Notes under the pieces: generated by a model
What the model was told of the DNA's origin: nothing
Seen by the model: only the letters and a program-made list of their open reading frames with translations
Databases searched by the model: none
Made by a program: the position numbers and the translations under genes
NCBI GenBank assembly: GCA_046330935.1
Contig: JAXLRU010000007.1
Location: forward strand, 124,001-188,000
Origin: JAXLRU01 sp046330935
GTDB lineage: Bacteria > Actinomycetota > Actinomycetes > Actinomycetales > Kineosporiaceae
Length of the DNA stretch: 64,000 nucleotides
Direction: 5' to 3'
Part shown: positions 47,937 to 57,565 of the stretch, in pieces
Layout: each line of letters opens with the position of its first letter
How positions within the stretch are numbered: the stretch's first letter is position 1

Positions 47937-49786
47937 GCGCCACCGGGGTCGTGCTCGCCGAGGCCGAGCAGCGCCACGCCGGCCCGTCGCCCGCCGCGCC
48001 CGCGGGGGCGCTGCGCCGCGGGGTCGCGGCGCTGGAGCTGTCCCCCTGGCGGTTGGTGGTCTGCGTCCTGGCCGGGATCGGTGCCCTGGGCTCGGCGATC
48101 GGGCTCATGGCCGTGTCCGCCTGGCTGATCTCGCGAGCGGCGCAGCAGCCTCCTGTGGTCGCGCTGTCGGTGGCCGTCGTGGCCACCCGCGCCCTCGGCG
48201 TCGGGCGGGGCGTCCTGCGCTACGCCGAGCGGCTGGCCTCCCACGACGTGGCCCTGCGCGCGGTCGTCGGCCTACGCGAACGCCTCTACCTGCGGCTGGC
48301 CGCCGCGGACCCGGCGCACGCGGCGAGCCTGCGGCGGGGGGACCTGCTGGCCCGCGTGGGTGCTGACATCGACACCCTCGCCGACGTCGTCGTGCGCAGC
48401 CTCATCCCGTTCGCCGTGGCCGCCACCACCGGCCTCGCCTCCGCGCTCCTGCTCGCACTCGTGCTCCCCGTGGCCGGCGCGGTGCTCGCGGCGGCGCTGG
48501 TGGTCGCGGGCGTCGGCGCGCCGGTCCTGGCCGCCGTGGCCGCCCGCCGGTCCGAAGCGGCGGCCGCTGCGGCCCGGACGGAGATCAGCGCCGAGGTCCT
48601 CGCCCTGGTCGACGGTCTCGGGGAGCTGACCGTCAACGGCGCGGCGCCCGCTCGCGCCGTTGCCGTGCGGGACCTCGACGCCCGGCTCGCCGGCCGGCTC
48701 GACGACGCCGCGGCCCCCGCCGCCCTCGCCTCCGCGTTGTCCACGGCGGCCACGGCGCTGGCGTCCGTCGCCTGCCTGGCGCTGGGCGTCGTCGCCGTCG
48801 CCGACGGTCGCCTCGCGCCCGTCATGCTCGCGGTCGTCGCCCTCGTCCCCGCCGCGGCCGCCGAGGCCGTCACCGGCCTGCCCGCGGCGGCCACGCAGCT
48901 GGTGCGCTCCCGCGCCGCCGCAGCCCGCGTCATCGACCTGCTCGACGTCCCGGCCGCCGACGGTGCCGGTCCCGGGGACGCCGCCCCGCCCGCGGGCGCC
49001 GTGCGCGCCCTGGTCGCCGAGGGCCTGACCACCGGGTGGCCCGGCCGCGAGCCGGTGCTGCACGACCTCGACCTCCGCGTGCGCGCGGGCGCCCGGATCG
49101 CCGTGGTCGGGCCGAGCGGGGCGGGCAAGTCGACGCTGCTGGTCACCCTCGCGGGCCTTCTGCCGCCCGCGGCGGGACGCGTGGGCCTGGAGACGGCCGA
49201 CGGCCTCCTGCCGCTGTCCCGGCTCGACCCCACGGGGGTGCGTCACCTCGTCTCCTCCACCGCGGAGGACGCGCACGTCTTCACGACGTCGGTGCGCGAG
49301 AACCTGCGCCTGGCCGACCCGCACGCCGGTGACGACCAGCTCCTCGCGGCCCTCGGGGCGGCGGGACTCGGCGAGTGGATCCAGGGGCTGCCCCACGGCC
49401 TGGACACGATCCTCGGCGAGGGCGGGCGGGACGTCTCCGGGGGCGAGCGCCGGCGGCTGCTGCTCGCTCGCGCCGGGCTGTCCGGCGCGCCGTTCCTGCT
49501 GCTCGACGAGCCGGGTGAGCACCTCGACCCCGACACCGCCGACGCCCTGCTCGGCGAGGTGTTCGGCACCGGTCGCGCGGTCGTCGTCGTCACCCACCGG
49601 CTGGTGCCGCTGCACCTTGCCGACGAGGTGCTCGTCGTCGAGGGCGGCCGGGTGACCGGCCGCGGCAGCCACGACGTCCTGGCCCGCGAGCACCCCTGGT
49701 ATGCGGCGGCACTGGCGGTTCAGGCCGATCCCGGCCCGGGTACGGTGTCGGACGTGACGACCGCTCCTGGCAACGCCGATGACTGA
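47933..49786 (+). CDS. cydC: Thiol-reductant ABC exporter subunit CydC
   Basis: 617 residues, the heterodimer partner of CydD: membrane part with ALRRGVAALELSPWRLVVCVLAGIGALGSAIGLMAVSAWLISRAA, then ATPase with Walker A VVGPSGAGKSTLLVTLAG, signature DVSGGERRRLLLARAGL, Walker B LLLDEPGEHLD and THRL. GTG overlaps the cydD stop; the stop overlaps the kinase start by 8 bp (ATGACTGA). Ala-rich, with a Pro/Gly linker between the domains. In this lineage cydD and cydC are separate, unlike the fused CydDC found in some actinobacteria. Confidence 0.94.
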   Translation: MSATGVVLAEAEQRHAGPSPAAPAGALRRGVAALELSPWRLVVCVLAGIGALGSAIGLMAVSAWLISRAAQQPPVVALSVAVVATRALGVGRGVLRYAERLASHDVALRAVVGLRERLYLRLAAADPAHAASLRRGDLLARVGADIDTLADVVVRSLIPFAVAATTGLASALLLALVLPVAGAVLAAALVVAGVGAPVLAAVAARRSEAAAAAARTEISAEVLALVDGLGELTVNGAAPARAVAVRDLDARLAGRLDDAAAPAALASALSTAATALASVACLALGVVAVADGRLAPVMLAVVALVPAAAAEAVTGLPAAATQLVRSRAAAARVIDLLDVPAADGAGPGDAAPPAGAVRALVAEGLTTGWPGREPVLHDLDLRVRAGARIAVVGPSGAGKSTLLVTLAGLLPPAAGRVGLETADGLLPLSRLDPTGVRHLVSSTAEDAHVFTTSVRENLRLADPHAGDDQLLAALGAAGLGEWIQGLPHGLDTILGEGGRDVSGGERRRLLLARAGLSGAPFLLLDEPGEHLDPDTADALLGEVFGTGRAVVVVTHRLVPLHLADEVLVVEGGRVTGRGSHDVLAREHPWYAAALAVQADPGPGTVSDVTTAPGNADD

Positions 49787-51554
49787 CCGCGACGACGTCG
49801 AGCGCGACGTCGAGGAGGCGGTGGAGAACGCGGCGCGCCTGGTGTCGGGTCGCCCGGCGCAGGCGCGGACGGCGGGGTCCGTCGTCGACCGCCTGCTCCT
49901 CGACGCGGTCGTGGCCGTCGCCGACGGGCTGGAGCTGGAGTCGACCCTGCGCCGCATCGTGCGGGCGGCGGCCGACCTCACCAACGCCCGGTACGCCGCC
50001 CTGGGCGTGCTCGGCGAGGACGGCCTGCACCGCGCCTTCGTGCACACGGGCATCGAGCCCAAGCTGGCCGGGAAGATCGGTCACCTCCCGGCCGGTCACG
50101 GCGTCCTCGGCCACATCACCCGGGTGGGCCGGGCGGTGCGCGTCAACGACCTCGGGGAGCACCCGGCGTCCGTCGGCTTCCCCGCCCACCACCCGCCGAT
50201 GACCACGTTCCTCGGCGTCCCGGTGGGCATCGGCGACCGTGTCGTCGGCAACCTCTACCTGGCGGAGAAGCCCGGCGGGTTCACCGCCGAGGACGAGGAC
50301 GTCGTCGTCGCCCTCGCGGCCGCCGCCGCCGTCGCCGTCGACAACGCGCAGCTGTACGAGGCGGCGCGCCGGCGCGAGGCGTGGGTCTCGGCGTCTCGCG
50401 AGGTGGCCACCTCGATGCTGTCGGGGGCTGACGAGGACGAGGCCCTGGAACTCGTGGCCCGCCGCGCCCGCGAGGTCGCCGAAGCGCAGGTCGCCGCCCT
50501 GGTCCTGCAGGGCTGGGACGACGAGTGGGTGCTGGAGGTCGCCGACGGCGAGCACGCCGACGCCCTGATCGGCACGGTCATGCCGAAGGACGGCCGCGCG
50601 GTGTCCGTGATCGAATCGGGCGTCGGGCTGCTCGTGGACGACCTGTCCCTCCAGCGCACCCTCCGCGTGCCCGCGATGCGGCACTTCGGGCCGGCGATGT
50701 ACGCGCCGCTGGTGGCGGGTGACGAGAAGACCGGCGTCCTGGTGCTCATGCGCGAGCGGGGCGAGCGCCCCTTCACCACCGAGGACCTGCAGACCGCGCA
50801 GACCTTCGCCGAGCAGGCGGCCCTGGCGCTGCAGCTGGCCGAGTCCAACCGCCGCGCCGAGGACGCCGAGATCCTCGAGGAGCGGGCCCGGATCGCCCGC
50901 GACCTGCACGACCTCGTCGTGCAGGAACTCTTCGCCATGGGCATGCGGCTCAACCGGCTCAAGGCGAGTGGCACGTCCCCGCGCACCGCGGCCGCGATCG
51001 ACTCGTCCCTGGAGTCCCTCGACCGGGTCGTCCGCCAGATCCGCTCCACGATCCGCGCGCTGCGCGACCCCGACGAGACGACGTCCCTCGTCGACCGCCT
51101 GTACGGGGAGTGCACGCGCTCGCGGTCCCTGCTCGGCTTCGAGCCCGAGGTCGAGATCGCCTACGACGGCGACCTCGAGGAGCTGGTGCCCGCCGACGTC
51201 GCCGACGACATGGTCGCCGTCGTCCGCGAGGGGCTGTCGAACGCCGCCCGCCACGCCCGCCCCGCCCACGTGCGGGTGCGGGTGGCCGCGACGACGTCCA
51301 AGGTCACGGTGGAGGTCGCCGACGACGGCAAGGGTCTGCCACCCGAGGCCGCGCGCCGGTCCGGGCTGGACAACCTCGCGGAGCGCGCACGCCGTCACGG
51401 CGGCACCTGCGCCGCCTCCACGCTGCCGTTGGGGGGGACGGCGCTGCGCTGGCAGGTCCCCCTGCACGGGGCGCCCGCCTCCCGCGACGTCAGCCGTGGG
51501 CCGGTCGTGGAGCCGACGTCCGGCGCCGACGACGGTCCGATCGTCCTGGGCTGA
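49779..51554 (+). CDS. DevS/DosS-like GAF-domain sensor histidine kinase
   Basis: 591 residues: GAF-1 (about 40-193), GAF-2 (about 205-355), HisKA_3 dimerisation helix with phospho-His377 in ARIARDLHDLVVQELFAMGM, and HATPase (EGLSNAARHA, VADDGKGLPP, GLDNLAERARRHGG). GAF-1 contains FPAHHPPMTTFLGVPV and NLYLAEK; His138 and Tyr160 are 22 residues apart, as are haem-ligand His149 and distal Tyr171 in mycobacterial DevS (as I recall those positions). It overlaps cydC, so it is part of the bd-oxidase operon. Probable haem-based oxygen/redox sensor acting on the DevR-like regulator nearby. Confidence 0.88.
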   Translation: MTDRDDVERDVEEAVENAARLVSGRPAQARTAGSVVDRLLLDAVVAVADGLELESTLRRIVRAAADLTNARYAALGVLGEDGLHRAFVHTGIEPKLAGKIGHLPAGHGVLGHITRVGRAVRVNDLGEHPASVGFPAHHPPMTTFLGVPVGIGDRVVGNLYLAEKPGGFTAEDEDVVVALAAAAAVAVDNAQLYEAARRREAWVSASREVATSMLSGADEDEALELVARRAREVAEAQVAALVLQGWDDEWVLEVADGEHADALIGTVMPKDGRAVSVIESGVGLLVDDLSLQRTLRVPAMRHFGPAMYAPLVAGDEKTGVLVLMRERGERPFTTEDLQTAQTFAEQAALALQLAESNRRAEDAEILEERARIARDLHDLVVQELFAMGMRLNRLKASGTSPRTAAAIDSSLESLDRVVRQIRSTIRALRDPDETTSLVDRLYGECTRSRSLLGFEPEVEIAYDGDLEELVPADVADDMVAVVREGLSNAARHARPAHVRVRVAATTSKVTVEVADDGKGLPPEAARRSGLDNLAERARRHGGTCAASTLPLGGTALRWQVPLHGAPASRDVSRGPVVEPTSGADDGPIVLG

Positions 51555-51570
51555 CAGTGGCAGCAGCCGT

Positions 51571-51762
51571 CCGGGTCGGGGGTTCTACGAGAGGCTCGGC
51601 TGGCAGGTCTGGCAGGGTCCGACGTCCGTCCTGGGGCAGGACGGGACGGTGGTCGCCACCCCCGACGACGACGGCGTCATGGTGCTGCTCACCGCCGCCT
51701 CGCGAGCCCTCGACCTGTCCGCGCCCTTGAGGTGCGAGGACCGCCCAGGCGACCCCTGGTGA
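51571..51762 (+). pseudogene. C-terminal remnant of an AAC(2')-like GNAT acetyltransferase
   Basis: Right after the kinase stop a reading frame without a start encodes GRGFYERLGWQVWQGPTSVL, then DGTVVATPDDDGVMVLL and a final LRCEDRPGDPW ending in TGA at 51762. This matches the C-terminal end of aminoglycoside 2'-N-acetyltransferases (the YxxxGWxxWxGPTSVL, TPDDDG and C-x-x-R-x-GD-x-W blocks). The acyl-CoA-binding N-terminal half is absent; its place is taken by the kinase C-terminus. It is a decayed or truncated gene. Identification is from remembered family motifs. Confidence 0.7.
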
Positions 51763-51792
51763 TGCTGTCGGCGGGCGTTCCCGTGTCTTGGG

Positions 51793-52443
51793 TCAGGCGT
51801 TCGACTCGCCGTTCCAGGCCGCACCGGAGCGGTGGGCCGCGACCCAGGCAGCCGCCTGGGTGCGCCGACGGAAGCCCATCTTGGCGAGCAGGCCGGTGAC
51901 GTGGTTCTTGACCGTCTTCTCGGCCAGGCCGAGCTGGTCGCCGATCTCGCGGTTGCTCAGGCCGTCCCCGATGAGGTCGAGGACCTTGCGCTCGGTGGGC
52001 GTGAGCGCGTCGGTCGGGTCGGGGTGGGCGGCCTTGCGCCGGGCCACCGCCCGCTCGTCGAGCAGGTTCCGCCCGGCCGCGACCGCCTTGACGATGTCGG
52101 CGATCTCGGTGCCGCGCACCGTCTTCAGCAGGAACGCCGAGGCTCCCGCGGCGAGCGCGGCGGCGAGCGCCTCGTCGTCGTCGAAGCTGGTCAGGACGAC
52201 GCACTTGACGTCGGGCAGGTCGGCCTTGAGCTTCTTCACGAGCTCGATGCCGTTGCCGTCGGGCAGCTTGAGGTCGACCACGGCGACGTCGGGCCGCACG
52301 GCAGCGGCACGGCGGACGGCGTCGAGCACCGTCCCGGCCTCGGCGACCACGGTGAGCATCGGGTCGGCGTCCACGACGTCGACCACACCGCGACGGACGA
52401 TCTCGTGGTCGTCGACCACCAGCACACGCACAGGCTGTTGCAC
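51793..52443 (-). CDS. DevR/DosR-like NarL-family response regulator
   Basis: 216 residues. Receiver domain: Asp11/Asp12 in VVDDHEIV, phospho-acceptor Asp57 in VVDLKLPDGNG, Thr85 in VVLTSF, Lys107 in FLLKTV. LuxR-type HTH: LTPTERKVLDLIGDGLSNREIGDQLGLAEKTVKNHVTGLLAKMG, with the KTVKN recognition stretch shared with DevR. Each receiver residue is offset by 3 from the mycobacterial DevR positions (54, 82, 104). GTG at 52443. It faces the kinase gene convergently, so has its own promoter in the divergent region with the next gene. Confidence 0.92.
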   Translation of the reverse strand: MQQPVRVLVVDDHEIVRRGVVDVVDADPMLTVVAEAGTVLDAVRRAAAVRPDVAVVDLKLPDGNGIELVKKLKADLPDVKCVVLTSFDDDEALAAALAAGASAFLLKTVRGTEIADIVKAVAAGRNLLDERAVARRKAAHPDPTDALTPTERKVLDLIGDGLSNREIGDQLGLAEKTVKNHVTGLLAKMGFRRRTQAAAWVAAHRSGAAWNGESNA

Positions 52444-52613
52444 GAGGTCAGGCTACCCATCCCCGCGCCCCGAACGGACATCGCCCGCCGATCGCGCCAC
52501 CCGGGCGTGTCCGGCACCACACGTGATCATCCCGCGCGTCGCCCGCGAGCCACGGCCGGCGCTGCCAACCTGTCGCCGCGATCCCACCCTCCGACGCAGC
52601 AGGGAGGTCCCCC

Positions 52614-53261
52614 ATGCGCGCGCGACGGCCGCTGGCGCTGCTGTCCGCGGCCCTCGTGACGGCAGGTGCCGTCGCGGGTGTCGGCTGGTGGCGACGACCG
52701 CCCCGGCTCGACCTGGACGACGTCGGCGCGCAGCTGGGCCTCATCCGGCCCGTCGCCCCGCTGTCCTTCGATGCCGCGTGGGCTCAGCAGGCGTCGTTCG
52801 GCGACAGGGTGGGCGACGTCGCCGGCCTGCGCGTCGGGGTGAGCGGGGCTCACCGGTCCCGCTCCGGCATGGTGGCCGCGGCCTGGTCGGTCGCGGTGGC
52901 GGAGGGCGACCGGGCCGCCCTGGAACGCGGCTGCTCCGCGCTCACCGACACGGCCGGGGCGACAAGCGCCGCCCTGCAGGGGCGCGCCGCAGTCGACACC
53001 GCCGCGCTGCGACGGGCCTGCCTGGAGGCACCGTGCCCCGCGGACTACGTGATCCCGCAGACCCTCGGTGAGGGCTCCTCGCCCACGCGCACGCTCGCCC
53101 ACGACGTCGTCGCGGTCACGCGCTGGCAGGCGGGTGTCGTGCGCGCCGACGAGAGCTCACGGCGCCTGCTGCTGACCGTGACGGTCATCCAGCTCGAAGC
53201 CCACCCGCCGCGCGGGGGCGCGCCTGGCACCGCGGACACGAGAACGACGACCGGTTCATGA
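52614..53261 (+). CDS. Exported or membrane-anchored protein of unknown function
   Basis: 215 residues starting [37 protein letters not shown]: a positively charged N-terminus and one hydrophobic segment (about 7-27), then a soluble domain with two possible disulfide Cys ([23 protein letters not shown]). GGGAGGTCCCCC precedes the ATG, a strong ribosome-binding site. The last 77 bp overlap the 3' end of mutM on the other strand. Divergent from the DevR-like gene. No family recognised. Confidence 0.72.
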   Translation: MRARRPLALLSAALVTAGAVAGVGWWRRPPRLDLDDVGAQLGLIRPVAPLSFDAAWAQQASFGDRVGDVAGLRVGVSGAHRSRSGMVAAAWSVAVAEGDRAALERGCSALTDTAGATSAALQGRAAVDTAALRRACLEAPCPADYVIPQTLGEGSSPTRTLAHDVVAVTRWQAGVVRADESSRRLLLTVTVIQLEAHPPRGGAPGTADTRTTTGS

Positions 53262-54114
53262 ACTGCTCCCGACGCACCGGCGTGCCGCAGCGCGGGCACG
53301 GCCGGCCCTCCTGCCCGTACACGGCCAGCGACCGGTCGAAGTAGCCGCTCTCACCGTTGACGTTCACGTACAGCGCGTCGAAGCTCGTGCCGCCCGCCTC
53401 CAGGGCCTCGCCCATGACCTCGCGGACGGCCCCGAGCAGCCGCAGGGCACCCGGGCGGGTCAGCGCGTCGGCGGGGCGCTCACCGTGCACGCGCACCCGC
53501 CACAGCGACTCGTCGGCGTAGATGTTGCCCACCCCCGACAGCAGCGTCTGGTCGAGCAGCGCCCGCTTGACCCCGGTACGACGCGACCGCAGGCGGGCCG
53601 CGAACGCGCCCTCGTCGAGGAAGGGGTCGAAAGGGTCCCGCGCGATGTGGACGACGCTGGGCGGGATCAGCGGGGACGACGGGACGCGAGCGCCGCCGGT
53701 GCCCGCGGGCAGCCCGTCGGGAGTGGGGACCAGCTCGCTGACGTGCATGCCGCCGAACATCCGCTGGTCGACGAACCGCAGCTCGCGGCCCTCCAGCGCG
53801 GGGCCCTCGACCGCGAACCGGATCCGCAGGTGCCGCTCGTCGGGGGCGTCGGCCTCGGGCAGCACGAGCTGCCCGCTCATGCCCAGGTGGCCCTGCAGCG
53901 CCTGCCCGGAGTCGAGTTCGAGCCAGAGGAACTTGCCGCGACGCACGACGTCGACGACGCGGGCGCCGCTCAGCCGCGCGGCGAAATCCTCGGGCCCGGC
54001 CAGGTGGCCGCGCACGGGCCGGGGGTGCAGCACCTGCACGGCCCCGAGGCGGGCACCGATCAGCCAGCGGGCCAGACCGGCACGGACGACCTCGACCTCG
54101 GGCAGCTCGGGCAC
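53185..54114 (-). CDS. mutM: Formamidopyrimidine-DNA glycosylase
   Basis: 309 residues; excises 8-oxoguanine. The mature N-terminus Pro-Glu ([13 protein letters not shown]) supplies the catalytic amine and Glu; GKFLW carries the beta-elimination Lys; the H2TH helix reads [15 protein letters not shown]; the C-terminal zinc finger is [28 protein letters not shown] at 54114, 3 bp after the rnc stop. The gene order rpmF-rnc-mutM is conserved in actinobacteria. Confidence 0.97.
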   Translation of the reverse strand: MPELPEVEVVRAGLARWLIGARLGAVQVLHPRPVRGHLAGPEDFAARLSGARVVDVVRRGKFLWLELDSGQALQGHLGMSGQLVLPEADAPDERHLRIRFAVEGPALEGRELRFVDQRMFGGMHVSELVPTPDGLPAGTGGARVPSSPLIPPSVVHIARDPFDPFLDEGAFAARLRSRRTGVKRALLDQTLLSGVGNIYADESLWRVRVHGERPADALTRPGALRLLGAVREVMGEALEAGGTSFDALYVNVNGESGYFDRSLAVYGQEGRPCPRCGTPVRREQFMNRSSFSCPRCQARPRAAGGLRAG

Positions 54115-54117
54115 GGC

Positions 54118-54858
54118 TCAGGCGCCGGGCCGGGCGGCGGCGTCGAGGGACGCCGTGATGCCCTGGTGCGCTGCGGCGGCCGCCTGCTGCTCGGCCTCCT
54201 TCTTGCTCCGCCCGCTGCCCGTCCCGCGCCCCTCGCCTGCGATCACTGCGGTGGCGTGGAAGATCTTGGCGTGGTCCGGGCCCTCCTCGTCGACCCGGTA
54301 CTCCGGGACGCCGAGGCCCTGCTGGGCGGTGAGCTCCTGCAGGCTCGTCTTCCAGTCCAGGCCTGCGCCGAGGGCGGCGGAGGACTCCAGGAGCGGGTCG
54401 ACGACAGAGTGCACGGTCGCCCGTGCGACGTCGATGCCGTGCTCCAGGTAGACGGCGCCGAAGAGCGCCTCGAGGGTGTCGGCCAGGATGGAGGACTTGT
54501 CGCGGCCGCCGCTGCCCTCCTCCCCGCGACCCAGACGCAGGTATGCGCCGAGGTCGAGGGTGCGGGCGATCTCGGCGAGCGCGCGCATGTTGACCACGGC
54601 GGCACGGAGCTTGGCCAGCTGCCCCTCGGGGAGATCGGGGTGGCGGCGGTACAGGGCGTCGGTCACGACCAGACCCAGTACGGCATCACCCAGGAACTCC
54701 AGCCGCTCGTTGGTGGGCAACCCACCGTTCTCGTAGGCGAAGGACCGGTGGGTCAACGCCATCTCGAGCAGCTCGGGATCCAGGGCGACGCCGAGAGCGG
54801 CGGCCAGTTCGGCCACCGTCTCGGGCGTGGCGGAGCGACGGGTCGTTCGTGCAGTCAC
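54118..54858 (-). CDS. rnc: Ribonuclease III
   Basis: 246 residues. The endonuclease domain has [31 protein letters not shown] (signature), the acidic [15 protein letters not shown], and a dsRNA-binding domain ([39 protein letters not shown]). Processes rRNA precursors. GTG at 54858, 20 bp after rpmF. Sequence before the core is Thr/Ala/Arg-rich and variable, so the start is likely but not certain. Confidence 0.96.
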   Translation of the reverse strand: MTARTTRRSATPETVAELAAALGVALDPELLEMALTHRSFAYENGGLPTNERLEFLGDAVLGLVVTDALYRRHPDLPEGQLAKLRAAVVNMRALAEIARTLDLGAYLRLGRGEEGSGGRDKSSILADTLEALFGAVYLEHGIDVARATVHSVVDPLLESSAALGAGLDWKTSLQELTAQQGLGVPEYRVDEEGPDHAKIFHATAVIAGEGRGTGSGRSKKEAEQQAAAAAHQGITASLDAAARPGA

Positions 54859-54878
54859 TGCATCGACCCCGTCGCCGG

Positions 54879-55082
54879 TCAGAGGTCCTTGACCTTGCGG
54901 CCCTTGTACTCCAGGTACAGCGGGGTACCCGCGGAGTCGGTCACCACGCGCGCCGTGTGCGGGCGAGCGTAGGAGGTCTGGCCGTTCTCGACCGTCGCGG
55001 TCAGCGTGACGGGGACGGCCTTCCACTGGGAGCGGCGGGACCGCGTGTTGCTGCGCGACATCTTCCGCTTCGGGACAGCCAC
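54879..55082 (-). CDS. rpmF: 50S ribosomal protein L32
   Basis: 67 residues, [27 protein letters not shown] at 55082, 2 bp after the yceD stop. The usual zinc-finger Cys residues of L32 are absent, so this is the zinc-free (C-minus) form. Coupled with yceD as in most actinobacteria. Confidence 0.96.
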   Translation of the reverse strand: MAVPKRKMSRSNTRSRRSQWKAVPVTLTATVENGQTSYARPHTARVVTDSAGTPLYLEYKGRKVKDL

Positions 55083-55084
55083 GG

Positions 55085-55702
55085 TCAGCTCTCTTTCTCG
55101 TCGTGCGGCAGGTGTTCCTGCCCGTCCTTGGTGGACCCACCGGCTTGTCCGGTGAGCCCTTGCAACGCCGCCCAGCGCGGGTCGACGTCGACGTGCTGAT
55201 GGCCGGGATCCTCCGCCAGCCGCACTCCGCACTCGGAGCACAGGCCGGGGCAGTCCTCGGCACACACGGGCTGGAACGGCAGTGCGAGCACCACCGCGTC
55301 CCGCAGCGCGGGTTCGAGGTCGATCAGGTCGTCCTCGATCTCACGCAGGTCGTCCTCGTCCTCCTCGTGCGCGCGCCCGGGGTAGACGAACAGTTCCTGC
55401 AGGTCGACGAACAGATCCTGTTCGACGGCCTCCAGGCACCGCACGCATTCCCCGACCGCCGTCCCGGTCGCCGTTCCCGACACCAGGACGCCCTCCATCA
55501 CCGACTCCAACCTCAGATCGAGGTCGAGGTCGCTGCCCTCGGGGACGCCGATCACCTCGGTACCGAGGTCCGCAGGCGCGTTCACGGTGCGCGCGACCGT
55601 CCGCATGCTCCCTGGGCGGCGACCCAGCTCCCGGATGTCGAGAACCAACGGCGCCCGCGGATCGAGACGGATGGTGCACTCCTCGTGACGTAACCCGGCC
55701 AC
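55085..55702 (-). CDS. YceD/DUF177 family protein
   Basis: About 205 residues from GTG 55702. [24 protein letters not shown] is the family start, then [31 protein letters not shown] and the [13 protein letters not shown] metal-binding cysteine cluster. In E. coli YceD is tied to 23S rRNA maturation; the actinobacterial role is less clear. The two cysteine pairs are intact. It precedes rpmF by 2 bp. Confidence 0.93.
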   Translation of the reverse strand: MAGLRHEECTIRLDPRAPLVLDIRELGRRPGSMRTVARTVNAPADLGTEVIGVPEGSDLDLDLRLESVMEGVLVSGTATGTAVGECVRCLEAVEQDLFVDLQELFVYPGRAHEEDEDDLREIEDDLIDLEPALRDAVVLALPFQPVCAEDCPGLCSECGVRLAEDPGHQHVDVDPRWAALQGLTGQAGGSTKDGQEHLPHDEKES

Positions 55703-55815
55703 CTCCGTCGCGACGAGCGCTCGGGGAGGCAGCGTGGAACCCGGCCCGACGCAGACACGACGAGGCCAAGGAAAGAGAGTACGGCAGCAACGGGGCCCCG
55801 CCCAAACCGACGGGG

Positions 55816-56319
55816 TCAGGCCCGGGACGCCAGGGCCGCGGCGACGGGCGCCGGGACGAGGTCGGCGTAGGGCCCGCCCAGCGCCGCCAGCTCGGCGACG
55901 AGGCTGCTGGACACGTGCGAGAGCTCCGGCGCGCACGGCAGGAACAGCGTCTCGACACCCGTCATCTGGCGGTTGCGCACCGCCATGGGGGTCTCGTAGC
56001 CGAGGTCCAGCGGCCCCCGCACGCCCTTCACGACGACGCCCGCCCCCAGCTCGCGGCAGTGGTCGACGAGCAGCCCCCCGGCGGCGCCGACGACGCGCGC
56101 GCCGGACACGCCCGCCGCGGCGAGGGACTCCTCGATCAGGCGGACCCGCTCGGCCAGCGCGAACCGGCCGGGCTTGGCGGGGTTGGCCAGGACCAGGACC
56201 ACGAGCTCGGCGAAGACCGCGGCGGCGCGGCGGACGACGTCGAGGTGGCCGAGGTGGAACGGGTCGAAGCTGCCCGGGCACACGGCCCGGACCGTGCTCA
56301 GCGGTGACGCGCTGGTCAT
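55816..56319 (-). CDS. coaD: Phosphopantetheine adenylyltransferase
   Basis: 167 residues; penultimate step of CoA biosynthesis. Nucleotidyltransferase HxGH motif in CPGSFDPFHLGHLDVV; GVRGPLDLGYETPMAVRNRQMTG, TLFLPCAPELSHVSSSLVAELAALGG complete the core. ATG at 56319. In other actinobacteria it usually follows rsmD directly; here a three-gene insert separates them. Confidence 0.97.
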   Translation of the reverse strand: MTSASPLSTVRAVCPGSFDPFHLGHLDVVRRAAAVFAELVVLVLANPAKPGRFALAERVRLIEESLAAAGVSGARVVGAAGGLLVDHCRELGAGVVVKGVRGPLDLGYETPMAVRNRQMTGVETLFLPCAPELSHVSSSLVAELAALGGPYADLVPAPVAAALASRA

Positions 56320-56412
56320 GCCGCGAACGTAGCAGCCGCACCGCGGCGCCCCGCCGTGCCACCGGGCGCCACGAAGGGTCGCCCCGAGGCGGGCCGGCCG
56401 CGGGCGGAGGGC

Positions 56413-57504
56413 TCAGCGGCGGCGCCGCGCCAGGGCCAGTCCCCCGGCGAGCGCGCCGACGGCGCCGGCGACGACGGCGTGGTGCTGGGAGGCCCACACC
56501 TGGACGCTGCGGCTCTTGGCGACGTCGTCGAAGTCGCCGTGCGCGCCGGCGTCGCTGCCCGCCGCCTCGTCGAGGGGACGCCAGAGGTTCGCGGGCTGCC
56601 CGCCCACGGCCGGCTCGCCATCGTGGTCGGTGTCGCGCTGCTGCGCGGAGAAGCCGGTCCGCGCGAGGTAGCGGTCGAGCAGGCCGGGGGCGACGGCGTT
56701 GGCGACGAGCGTGGCGGCCGTGGACCCGCCCACCCAGTACTCGCGGCGGCGCGGGTGCTCGGCGGCGTGCACGATCGCGCGGGCCACCAGCTCGGGTTGG
56801 TAGATCGGCGCCACGGGCTGCGGGCGGCGCGGCAGGCGCGAGAGCACCCACGAGAACTGCGGGGTGTTGACGGCGGGCAGGTGAACCTGCGTCACGCGCA
56901 CCCCGCTGTCCTCGTGCAGCAGCTCGCAGCGCAGGGACTCGGTGAAGCCCTGGATCGCGTGCTTGGCCCCGCAGTAGGCGGTCTGCAGCGGGATCCCGCG
57001 GTAGGCCAGCGCCGAGCCGACCTGCACGATCGTGCCGCGACCGCGCTCGCCGCGGGTGCGCATCCGGCGCAGGGCGCTCATCGTGCCGTGGACGTAGCCG
57101 AGGTAGGTGACGCGCGTGGTGCGCTCGAACTCCTCGGCGCTGATCTCGGCGAACGGGGCGAAGACCGAGCTGAAGGCGACGTTCACCCACACCTCGATGG
57201 GGCCCAGCTCGTCCTCCACGAGCGCGGCGGCTGCCTCGACGTCGTCGGCGACGGCGACGTCGCACGGGACGGCGAGCACGCGGCGTCCGAGCTCGCGGAT
57301 CTCGGCGGCGGCCGCCTCCAGTCCGCCCTCGCCGCGGGCGATGAGCGCGACGTCGGCGCCGCGGGAGGCGAGTTCACGGGCCACGGCCCTCCCGACGCCG
57401 GCGCTCGCCCCGGTGACGACGGCCACCCGGCCCGTCCAGTCCTCGCCGGCGCCACGCGCCCTCACCGTGCGAATGGCTTCGGCAACGGAACCCACGGCGT
57501 CCAC
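56413..57504 (-). CDS. SDR-family NAD(P)-dependent oxidoreductase with C-terminal membrane anchor
   Basis: 363 residues. Nucleotide motif TGASAGVGRAVARELASRGADVALIARG, NVAFSSV in place of the usual NNAG, catalytic Ser in VQVGSALAYRG and YCGAKHAIQG (Tyr-x3-Lys). After the SDR core comes a linker and a hydrophobic C-terminus (VVAGAVGALAGGLALARRRR). GTG at 57504 with GGAGG upstream. Substrate unknown. Accessory gene between coaD and the cysteine hydrolase. Confidence 0.88.
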   Translation of the reverse strand: MDAVGSVAEAIRTVRARGAGEDWTGRVAVVTGASAGVGRAVARELASRGADVALIARGEGGLEAAAAEIRELGRRVLAVPCDVAVADDVEAAAALVEDELGPIEVWVNVAFSSVFAPFAEISAEEFERTTRVTYLGYVHGTMSALRRMRTRGERGRGTIVQVGSALAYRGIPLQTAYCGAKHAIQGFTESLRCELLHEDSGVRVTQVHLPAVNTPQFSWVLSRLPRRPQPVAPIYQPELVARAIVHAAEHPRRREYWVGGSTAATLVANAVAPGLLDRYLARTGFSAQQRDTDHDGEPAVGGQPANLWRPLDEAAGSDAGAHGDFDDVAKSRSVQVWASQHHAVVAGAVGALAGGLALARRRR

Positions 57505-57565
57505 GCGCGACCTCCCTCGTAGCGGCGGGGCGCGATCGCGCCCCGCCGGAGGAGTACCCCGCGGG

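Noticed and set aside
55703..57265. Extended frame upstream of yceD reaching through coaD
   Set aside because: The yceD frame stays open by composition, but coaD is encoded there in another frame with intact HxGH and family length.
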